From: a virus
Strand: one strand, 5' to 3'
Virus record (IMG/VR): IMGVR_UViG_3300032242_000818
Coordinates: 62,001-126,000 of that record
DNA length: 64,000 nt
The position numbers and the translations under genes are program-made. Below, piece by piece: positions 56,917 to 64,000 of the stretch. How positions within the stretch are numbered: the stretch's first letter is position 1; each line of letters begins with the position of its first letter. The notes beneath the pieces are model-generated. The model was given only the letters and a program-made list of their open reading frames with translations, did not search any database and was not told the origin of the DNA.

Positions 56917-59788
56917 CCTGTGCTTCAGACCAGAATAAGTTAATATTAGTGTTAGAAGTAGTTGTTGAAAGATTCTTAACAACTACCGCAAGAACGTCTG
57001 GACCATCTGGGTAATTTGAATAACCACCAATGGCAGAGTTTGTTAATTCTTTTAGGTTTGACAAGTCAATCTGCGCAAACCCTCCAGGTTGACCCAATGT
57101 ACTAAAGTTTTGTTCACCTGGAGTCGCAGCAGTAGTAGTACTTGTAGAAACCTGAGCAAACGAAGGTTGAGAACCTAAAGCAATAGTATTAACCGCATTC
57201 CAAGTTAATGATGAAGCATCAATATTACCTGGATTTAAAATACCATATACCTGAATAGACTGATCGCCTTGAACTTGTAACTGTTGAAGTAGTAACTGCG
57301 CACGATTAATAAGGTCGCGATCACCGAACTGACCAGCAATTGAGTTTGATACAGATGGTGCTAATCTTAAGAAGAATGCAGTCTTAGATTGTCCTGATGT
57401 TAATGAAATACCAGTTGCAGCGTAGTTAAAGTAGTAACCACGATCTGAATCAAATCCGCCATCCATAATATAAGAAGAACCCCAGTGGTTAACAATTGGT
57501 GAACAAGTACAAGTAATTAAAGTTACCGCAGTGTATCCATTACCAACAGCATGACTCGCTGCAGCGCCACCAGAGAATGTCTTATTAGAACCACCAACGA
57601 ACATTGAGAATGATGCACCACGAGTACATCCAGTTAATGTATTACCTGCTTTACCAGTATAATTAATATATTCATTTTCAATAAGAATAGTACCACCAGT
57701 AGCTGGGAAACGAGAAGCATCATATAATACAACTGAAGTAACAGAAGTATTCATGGCAGTTGCTAAACGATCGCGAGCTGATTCATTAATCGCTTGATAG
57801 CGAACTGCACTGTTACCAGTACGCATATATGCTTCATCGTTCACGTTGTTTTGTTTCATACGATGAACAGGAATCATATTACCATCTGGACCACGTAGCA
57901 TAAAGTCAATAAAACCAGCACCATACCAAGAGAATGAAACCCCAAGCATTTGCATTTTGTTTAGGTTAACTGCATAACCAGAAATACCAGTACCATCAAT
58001 CTTATCAAAGTTAAACTGAGATTGTGGAACACGTGTATCAATAATTTGAGCAATCTTGATACCTGAAGAGGCATTAACACCACGATACTCTGGGTTAATA
58101 GACATAGTAGTATCATCAGTAATAGAACCAACACGATATGTCATACCACGAATAACAATACTATCGCCTTGTTTTAACTGTTGAGTAAAACGAGTTGATG
58201 TGCCAGTAATTGCCTGAGACCCTGGAGTAACAGAAATAAATCCTGATAACTGATATGTTGCAGAACGCTTAACAACTGCTAATTCTTGCCCATCAAATTC
58301 CCAGAATAATCCATTTTGATCATCGAATGGACCGCATCGAGTACTTGCACCAATCCAATTCTTAACTGTAACACGTGGTAAGTTAGTAATAACAGCAGAA
58401 GTGCTACCAAGAACTGCTTGGGCATTAACTGTGAACGTAGATTCGTTAATAATAGAAACTACACCATATGTACCATTGTAACCAGAAGTAACAACACCTG
58501 CAATCTCAACAGTACAACCAGATTGTAAACCATGGTCAACTTCAGTTGAAACTGTAATTGCTGAACCAACAGTTGTAGCAGCTGCAGAGATTTGGTCAAG
58601 GTTTAAAACTGGATTGAATAAAACACCAGAAGTCCAAAGAATACCTTTACCTGATTGGTAACGCATATACTTTTTAGTTTGACGAGCAACAGATGCGCCA
58701 TGTGAAGGTAAGAATGTACCAATGTTAACACCACCATCGAATGGTCTATGTTGAACATAAGCATCAGAACGAGTGAATGTATTTGCAACAATACTAGAGT
58801 TTTGTACTGCGCCACCAACTCGAGCAGTAAATGTAAACGTAGTTGCAGAAGGTACTGTTTCAACGAAAAAGTTACCATTCATTAAACTGTGATAAGTTCC
58901 AGTAGAAGTAACTACGTTAACAATAGGCGCACCAGCAATTAAACCATGGTTTGCTGATAAAGTTACTGTAATTTTTGAAGGAGAGTTACCATCAGAAGTA
59001 TAACCAGTAACTGGTAAATTTGCACCAGCATAGAAACCACCACGACGTGCGTAAGTAGATTGGTTAAAAACAGAAGTTCCGCTAGTTCCTACAATACCTT
59101 TAGCAAAGTAAGTAAACGAATTATTATCAGGAACAGAGGTAATAACGAACGCACCTTCAGCACGAGCAGCAGCAGAAGTTCCTGCGCAACCGAATACAAT
59201 AACTGGAGTAGCAATTGAGAGACCGTGAGCCTGTGAAGTGGTAACAGTCATAACAGATGGGTTACCACCATCTGATGTAATATTAGTTACGAACAAGTCA
59301 AGACCTGGTTTTTCGTAGATACCTGGAATACCACGGATATCTGAATAGTTCTGCCACTTAGTAGGCTGTAAACCATATTCAAAGTCAGCGTCAATTAATG
59401 ATTGTGGATTAGCAACACGTTGGCGTTCAATAGCATCAACACCAAAAGCATATGGGCGAGTAATGTTACCAACATATTTTGGAGCATCAGAGTAAATAGC
59501 CAACTTATCAGTTGACAACATTGTTGAAGTATCAGCTGCAAAAGTTACAGTAGTTACACCAACCTGTTCAGAATATTGAGCAGTACCACCCATAAAAGTA
59601 GTATCAGTAGCATCATATGCAATCGTACCATTCTTTGTTGGGTCACCAATAGCGTAGATGTTTGTTTGCTGAGTTTTATTCGCAATAATCAAAAGCTGAG
59701 TTAAATCAACTTTACCAGGGAACTTAACAGTTCCTGATCCCGCTATGTTTGGTGAGAAAATATATTTTTCAACTAACTGACGTGCCAT
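56912..59788 (-). CDS. Large virion structural protein (958 residues)
   Basis: The N-terminal 160 residues (RQLVEKYIFSPNIAGSGTVKFPGKVDL, then the PYAFGVDAIERQRVANPQSLIDADFEYG segment) look like a conserved virion domain; similar proteins exist in T4-like aquatic phages near the neck genes. The body has repeated strands with TVTTSQAHGLSIATPVIV and TLSANHGLIAGAPIV, which form a recurrent module, and a VKNWIGASTRCGPFDDQNGLFWEFDGQ stretch. Probably a tail-associated or fibre-anchoring protein; no direct T4 counterpart is recognised. Confidence 0.65.
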   Translation of the reverse strand: MARQLVEKYIFSPNIAGSGTVKFPGKVDLTQLLIIANKTQQTNIYAIGDPTKNGTIAYDATDTTFMGGTAQYSEQVGVTTVTFAADTSTMLSTDKLAIYSDAPKYVGNITRPYAFGVDAIERQRVANPQSLIDADFEYGLQPTKWQNYSDIRGIPGIYEKPGLDLFVTNITSDGGNPSVMTVTTSQAHGLSIATPVIVFGCAGTSAAARAEGAFVITSVPDNNSFTYFAKGIVGTSGTSVFNQSTYARRGGFYAGANLPVTGYTSDGNSPSKITVTLSANHGLIAGAPIVNVVTSTGTYHSLMNGNFFVETVPSATTFTFTARVGGAVQNSSIVANTFTRSDAYVQHRPFDGGVNIGTFLPSHGASVARQTKKYMRYQSGKGILWTSGVLFNPVLNLDQISAAATTVGSAITVSTEVDHGLQSGCTVEIAGVVTSGYNGTYGVVSIINESTFTVNAQAVLGSTSAVITNLPRVTVKNWIGASTRCGPFDDQNGLFWEFDGQELAVVKRSATYQLSGFISVTPGSQAITGTSTRFTQQLKQGDSIVIRGMTYRVGSITDDTTMSINPEYRGVNASSGIKIAQIIDTRVPQSQFNFDKIDGTGISGYAVNLNKMQMLGVSFSWYGAGFIDFMLRGPDGNMIPVHRMKQNNVNDEAYMRTGNSAVRYQAINESARDRLATAMNTSVTSVVLYDASRFPATGGTILIENEYINYTGKAGNTLTGCTRGASFSMFVGGSNKTFSGGAAASHAVGNGYTAVTLITCTCSPIVNHWGSSYIMDGGFDSDRGYYFNYAATGISLTSGQSKTAFFLRLAPSVSNSIAGQFGDRDLINRAQLLLQQLQVQGDQSIQVYGILNPGNIDASSLTWNAVNTIALGSQPSFAQVSTSTTTAATPGEQNFSTLGQPGGFAQIDLSNLKELTNSAIGGYSNYPDGPDVLAVVVKNLSTTTSNTNINLFWSEAQA

Positions 59789-59797
59789 GTTATATCC

Positions 59798-60949
59798 TTA
59801 GAATCCGAAAATAATTGAGTAACCAAGATAATCTGACTTCACAGATTGATCAAGGTTGTTAATAGAAACAATACCGTCTAATCGCAATACACCGCAATCA
59901 TACGAAAGTGGAACTGAACCACCGACTGAGCCTAGATCTTCTGTTGCAATAATATTGGAATCATATACATAACCAAGATCTGAAGTTGCTTGAGCTGCGA
60001 AGGTTGCCGAAGAACCAGAAGTACCAGTGTATCCAATTTGAATACCACCACTGGTATTAGTAATTTGAATATATGAACCAGCACTAATACGGTTCAGAGT
60101 AAATCCATTTGAGGAATTACCGATTAAAATTTGACCAACTTCAGGTAGAGTTGTTTGGCCAGTACCACCCTGCGCAATACCCAATTGAGTAGTCAGAGTT
60201 AAAGAATTAAGAGTTGTATCACCAGCATTAAGTGTACTACTTAAAGTAGTTGCACCAGTAACACCCAGTGTGCCACCGATAGTAGTATTACCAGTAATCC
60301 CCATAGTTGATGAGAACGTACCAGTTGTGCCAGTAATACCAGCTGCAACAATATTAGCAAGAGTTCCAGTAATTACTTCAGAACTATTGGTTGTATTTAA
60401 TAGGAAACGAATATCACCAGTTGCTTGTTTATAACCGATAAAACCGTATCTGTTAGCACCAGAATAATAATTGAATTCTAGACCACGATCTTTACTATCA
60501 TTAGAAGATAGTGTGCCACCACCAACAGCAGTACCAATTCTAATAATTGGATCAACAATAGTAGTTACTGTTGAGTTAATTGTTTCAGTAGTACCATTAA
60601 GTGTAATATTTCCAGTTACAGTTAATGATCCACTGATGGTAGTATTACCAGTAACACCAAGAGTGCCACCAATAGTAGTATTACCAGTAACACCTAATGT
60701 TCCACCAACTGTGGCATTACCACTTAACCCTAATGTTGCTCCAGTGAAACCACCTGCACCAAGTGCAAGATTAGAACCTGAGATTACGTTTGTTAGATTC
60801 GCACGAGCAGTTTCATGACCACCAGCAGAAGAACCATCATGGATATGCAATGACTGGTTAGTAGTATCAAGCGTGAGTTCTCCCGCAGCACCAGTAAATG
60901 TGGTGTGTTGGGCAGCAGTACCTCTTCTAACTTGTAATTGAATGGCCAT
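59798..60949 (-). CDS. Tail-fibre-like protein with Mtd_N-type N-terminus
   Basis: 383 residues. The start QLQVRRGTAAQHTTF and GELTLDTTNQSLHIHDG are related to the N-terminus of the gene at 55302. Residues about 75-115 contain tandem TGNTTIGGTLGV repeats. The C-terminal part has SDLGYVYDSNIIATEDLGSV, which resembles the end of the next upstream protein. A fibre or fibre-tip protein is the likely role. Confidence 0.7.
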   Translation of the reverse strand: MAIQLQVRRGTAAQHTTFTGAAGELTLDTTNQSLHIHDGSSAGGHETARANLTNVISGSNLALGAGGFTGATLGLSGNATVGGTLGVTGNTTIGGTLGVTGNTTISGSLTVTGNITLNGTTETINSTVTTIVDPIIRIGTAVGGGTLSSNDSKDRGLEFNYYSGANRYGFIGYKQATGDIRFLLNTTNSSEVITGTLANIVAAGITGTTGTFSSTMGITGNTTIGGTLGVTGATTLSSTLNAGDTTLNSLTLTTQLGIAQGGTGQTTLPEVGQILIGNSSNGFTLNRISAGSYIQITNTSGGIQIGYTGTSGSSATFAAQATSDLGYVYDSNIIATEDLGSVGGSVPLSYDCGVLRLDGIVSINNLDQSVKSDYLGYSIIFGF

Positions 60950-60960
60950 ATATTATTCTC

Positions 60961-63522
60961 TTATACTATTGAACCATGGTCTTGCATGGTCATAACTGTT
61001 TCCGTGATATATCCAAAATCGTAGGGAACAACCCCTGAGGCAGTTGATCCACTTGCTCCAGTAACAGCAACAGTGCCATCACCTGCGATTTGTAAACCAC
61101 TACCAATTTTAATACCACCAAGTACCGAACTGGAAGCGATTGGAAGAGTATAACTTCCACCACCACCTCCAGAAGACGCAGCCCACTGAACACCAGATCC
61201 AGTAGATGTTAAAACATAACCGCTTGTACCAGTACTACCGTCAGCAGTTAATGAACCAGTAATTATTGGACTATTTAGTGTTTTATTAGTTAGTGTTTGA
61301 GAACCAGTATTTGTAGTTACAACTGAGGTATCTACAGAAATAGTTCCAGTTGTAGTAATTGCGCTACCAGTAGAACTTGTTAAACCAGTTCCAGCTGTAA
61401 TAGAAGTTACTGTTCCAGAACCACCACTAGAAGCAGTTGAACTAATAACACCACTACCATCGATAGTAATTGTAGTACCATCAACTTTAACAGCACCAAA
61501 TGCACTTGTTGTTGCAACAGGTAATCTAGCAGCAGCGATAGTACCAGTAAGATTACTTGCAGCTAAAGAACCAGAAAGAGTAGTTGCGCTGAAAGTTCCA
61601 CTTAATGCTAAAGTAGTTGTGCCAGAAGTCCAAGATAACGCAGTAAGTGGACTAACAGCAGTTGTTGAACTTGCATAATATGCTAGTTGGCCAGCAGTAC
61701 CTGCGTTAACAGTACCTGAACCAGTACCACCACTACCTGACGAACTAATAATACCATTGGCATCAATAGTAATAGAAGATCCATCAACACGAACCGCACC
61801 TAATGCACCAGTAGTTGCTTTAGGCAATGATGATGATTGGATAGTTCCAACGATATTTGCAGCAGTAACAGAACCAGCAGATCCAGAAACTGAACCAGTA
61901 ATTGTATTAGTAACTGTTAAGTTTGTAAGCGTACCAACAGAAGTTAAACTTGAGTTGACTACGTTGGCTGCTAATGTTGTTCCTGTTAATTGACCAGCTG
62001 CTGCAGCACCAACTGGAGCAGAAGCAGTAATAACACCATTGGTAATTGTAATAGAAGTACCATCAATCTTAACCGCACCAAGTGTAGTTGTTGTTGCGAC
62101 TGGTAATCTAGCAGCAGGTAATGTTCCGCTAGTTATATTTGAAGCATCAGTTGTATCAGTGGTTGCTGACGTAGCAAGACCAGTGATTTTACTTCCTGCT
62201 AAACTTGTAATCCAAGTAGGGTTAGCGTATGATACTGTTGTATAAACACCATTAGTAACAGAACCAGCATTTCCAGTAACACTACCAGAAATTGGGTTAG
62301 TAACAGTAAGGTTTGCTAATGTACCAACAGAAGTTAAACTTGACGAAACTACGTTTGAAGCAAGAGTAGTTCCTGTTAATGCTGAAGCTGGGGCAGTAAT
62401 ACCAGATTGAGTAACAGAAATAATACCACTGGAAATACCGATAGTAGTTCCATCAACTTTAACACCACCAAGTTGTGTTGCTGAAGCAGTCGCTAAACCA
62501 ATAGTTCCACTAGTATTTGTAATTCCACTAGTACCAACTACTGGAATAATTACGCCACCAAGCGTTGTGGTAGTTGCAGCACCAAGCGTATATGAACTTG
62601 TGCCAGTAATTGTTAATGTTTTGGTTGAACTATTTGTTGTTAAAGTAATACCAGTGCCAGCTGCTACTGTTAGCGTATCAGTTGCAGAACCAGCAGTAAT
62701 ATTTGTTTGACCTGAAACTGCAACTGTAGAAAATATTGCAGAGGGTATAGTTGGTTTATTTGTTAGATCAGTATATGAGCCACTAAACAAAGTAGGTTTG
62801 TTTATAAGGTCAGTATAAGATCCAGATGTAGCAACAGTTGCTAATGAAGGCGCACCAGATAAACTAGAATATGCACCATCAAAAACTGTGGAAATAGTAC
62901 CAGCTGTTACTGATAAACCACTACCAACAATTACACCACCAAGTGTAGTTATCGTTGCAGCTGGAAGAGTATATGATGCAGGAAGTGCTGCCCAAGCAAC
63001 ACCAGTTCCAGTAGATTTTAAATAATATCCATTAGTACCTACTGAACCACCAGCAGATAATGTGCCTGTTAAAACTGCGTTACCAATAGATGGTGCAGTT
63101 AAAGTTTTATTTGTTAGGGTTTGTGAAGAAGTAAGTTCAACTAAAGTTTTGCGACCACTACCAGTACCTATTGTAAGAGTACCAATAGAAGAATCATAAA
63201 CTGCTGATGCAACATCAGTCTGACTAGCAGAAGTTGATGTTGGTAGGATTAATATACCTTGATCAAGCGTGACAGTACCTTGACTAATACTTGGTGTATT
63301 AAGTACTGGACTTGTAAGGGTTTTATTTGTTAGAGTTTGTGTTGCTGTTAGTGTAACTATACCAGAGTTATACGCAGCAAAGGATTGGATAATGTTATTA
63401 GCATTTTTGAAATACAGTAAGCCATCAGCATAGTTTAATGCCAATTCACCGTAGTCCAAGTCAGTCGTTGCTGGGGCTTTGCCCACTACAGACGACTTCT
63501 TGAGTAAAACTTTATTACTCAT
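60961..63522 (-). CDS. Repetitive tail-fibre protein (853 residues)
   Basis: It starts NKVLLKKSSVVGKAPATTDLDYGELALNYADGLLYFKN, a common start of T4-like fibre proteins. The body contains repeated units LTNKTLTSPVLN and seven LG-[GA]-V-x-V-DGTTI-type repeats (for example LGGVKVDGTTIGIS and FGAVKVDGTTITID), typical of beta-helical fibre shafts. It ends YDFGYITETVMTMQDHGSIV. It probably binds the host or joins a fibre. Confidence 0.75.
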   Translation of the reverse strand: MSNKVLLKKSSVVGKAPATTDLDYGELALNYADGLLYFKNANNIIQSFAAYNSGIVTLTATQTLTNKTLTSPVLNTPSISQGTVTLDQGILILPTSTSASQTDVASAVYDSSIGTLTIGTGSGRKTLVELTSSQTLTNKTLTAPSIGNAVLTGTLSAGGSVGTNGYYLKSTGTGVAWAALPASYTLPAATITTLGGVIVGSGLSVTAGTISTVFDGAYSSLSGAPSLATVATSGSYTDLINKPTLFSGSYTDLTNKPTIPSAIFSTVAVSGQTNITAGSATDTLTVAAGTGITLTTNSSTKTLTITGTSSYTLGAATTTTLGGVIIPVVGTSGITNTSGTIGLATASATQLGGVKVDGTTIGISSGIISVTQSGITAPASALTGTTLASNVVSSSLTSVGTLANLTVTNPISGSVTGNAGSVTNGVYTTVSYANPTWITSLAGSKITGLATSATTDTTDASNITSGTLPAARLPVATTTTLGAVKIDGTSITITNGVITASAPVGAAAAGQLTGTTLAANVVNSSLTSVGTLTNLTVTNTITGSVSGSAGSVTAANIVGTIQSSSLPKATTGALGAVRVDGSSITIDANGIISSSGSGGTGSGTVNAGTAGQLAYYASSTTAVSPLTALSWTSGTTTLALSGTFSATTLSGSLAASNLTGTIAAARLPVATTSAFGAVKVDGTTITIDGSGVISSTASSGGSGTVTSITAGTGLTSSTGSAITTTGTISVDTSVVTTNTGSQTLTNKTLNSPIITGSLTADGSTGTSGYVLTSTGSGVQWAASSGGGGGSYTLPIASSSVLGGIKIGSGLQIAGDGTVAVTGASGSTASGVVPYDFGYITETVMTMQDHGSIV

Positions 63523-63543
63523 CCATATCCCTAAAAAGGTTAG

Positions 63544-63563
63544 CTGGGGATAAAAATCCCCAG
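63544..63563 (-). terminator. Hairpin between fibre genes
   Basis: A 7-bp GC-rich stem CTGGGGA/TCCCCAG with a 6-base A/T loop between the upstream fibre gene and the 853-residue fibre gene. No T-run follows directly, so termination is uncertain. Confidence 0.45.
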
Positions 63564-63573
63564 TGTTATACTA

Positions 63574-63580
63574 TATTTAG
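63574..63580 (-). promoter_or_regulatory. Late-type promoter box (CTAAATA)
   Basis: Minus strand CTAAATA right after the stop codon at 63581 and about 52 bases before the ATG of the 853-residue fibre gene. Confidence 0.5.
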
Positions 63581-64000
63581 TTAGTACGTACCACCATCAA
63601 TTTGGAAACCATCCAAAGTTGATGTCGTTGCGCCAGCACCAGTAATGTTGGTACCAACGTAGATTGCTTTAGTTACTGCCAAACCACCAGACATAACAAC
63701 ACCAGCAGTTGTTAAGTTAGTAGCATCAGTACTATTTGTTAGAGTAACTAGACCAGAAGCAGCAAGAGTTGTACCACTAAAACTAGAAGCAGTAATTGTT
63801 TTATTGCTTAATGCTTCAGTTCCTGCTAAAGTAGCAAGAGTACCACTTGTTGGTAGAGTTACTGAAGTATTACCAGTAACAGCGATTGCAGTGCTAAATG
63901 CACCTGTTAAAGATAATGAACCAGCAGTAGAAACATTACCACCTAGAGTAATAGTATATGATCCATTATTAACACCAGTACCACCATAAGTTGGTCCAAT
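63581..64000 (-). CDS. Fibre-like protein, C-terminal 139 residues only
   Basis: The frame is open from the window edge to the TAA at 63581. It contains GGTGVNNGSYTITLGGNV, TLPTSGTLATLAGTEALSNK and GLVTLTNSTDATNLTT, the same classes of Gly/Thr repeats (LSNKTIT, TSGTLAT) as other phage fibre or structural proteins. It ends DGFQIDGGTY. It may be part of a large repetitive virion protein that continues beyond the window. Confidence 0.65.
   Translation of the reverse strand: MGPTYGGTGVNNGSYTITLGGNVSTAGSLSLTGAFSTAIAVTGNTSVTLPTSGTLATLAGTEALSNKTITASSFSGTTLAASGLVTLTNSTDATNLTTAGVVMSGGLAVTKAIYVGTNITGAGATTSTLDGFQIDGGTY

Noticed and set aside
60471-60818. Plus-strand frame rich in Pro and Val (also 61757, 62039 and 63804)
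   Set aside because: These are antisense readings of Gly/Thr repeat codons in fibre genes, a known source of false open frames.

Overview
The window is a stretch of a T4-like myovirus genome (tailed, contractile-tail phage). Every convincing gene lies on the minus strand, the DNA is AT-rich, genes are packed with start/stop overlaps of the ATGA or TAATG type, and the T4 core set is recognisable gene by gene. The gene order (gp17-gp18-gp19-gp20-gp21-gp22-gp23-uvsY-uvsW-gp55-gp47-gp46-gp45-gp44-gp62-regA-uvsX-gp41-gp43), together with auxiliary genes such as hsp20, CobS/CobT-like genes, a tryptophan-halogenase-like gene, 2OG-Fe(II) oxygenases and a Dps-like gene, resembles aquatic T4-like phages. 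No photosynthesis gene, tRNA, integrase or CRISPR array is visible, so the host cannot be named.

Layout, in the direction of transcription (high to low coordinate). 64000-54325: tail-fibre and other repetitive virion proteins, then neck proteins gp13, gp14 and gp15. 52651-41586: terminase gp17, sheath gp18, tube gp19, portal gp20, prohead core, protease gp21, scaffold gp22, major capsid gp23 and a second tube-like protein. 41534-34271: uvsY, uvsW, an Sm-like protein, late sigma gp55, an AAA ATPase and the gp47/gp46 nuclease. 34153-28787: the CobT-like/CobS-like pair, small regulators and a nucleotide-hydrolase-like gene. 28755-24363: clamp gp45, a flavin-dependent halogenase-like gene, clamp loader gp44/gp62 and regA. 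24222-21353: Hsp20, rubrerythrin plus a separate rubredoxin, and small conserved genes. 21356-10001: DNA ligase, a radical SAM protein, DexA-like exonuclease, DNA polymerase gp43, thioredoxin, UvsX and helicase gp41. 9991-3609: an accessory cluster of a TET/JBP-like oxygenase, a second 2OG oxygenase, a class II glutamine amidotransferase, a GS-fold amidoligase, a GNAT, an amino-acid:DNA-transferase-like protein and a P-loop kinase. 3588-1: a HExxH protein, an unknown protein, a nucleotidyltransferase, a Dps-like ferritin and a truncated gene.

The most interesting part is the 3.6-10 kb cluster. It contains the enzyme classes expected for oxidising a pyrimidine 5-methyl group in DNA, activating the resulting hydroxymethyl group by phosphorylation and attaching an amino compound, next to an amidoligase set that could make or extend that compound. 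The oxygenase ends in a short peptide almost identical to the C-terminus of the phage DNA polymerase, which suggests docking on the sliding clamp. Function is inferred from family membership recognised by eye, not from a search.

Regulation can be read at two levels. Nine well-spaced sigma70-type promoters (17-bp spacers) precede replication, recombination and accessory genes and the late sigma gene. TAAATA-type late promoters (consensus about CTAAATA/ATAAATA) precede virion genes and a few others. Strong hairpins, some with a UUCG tetraloop, sit between the units.
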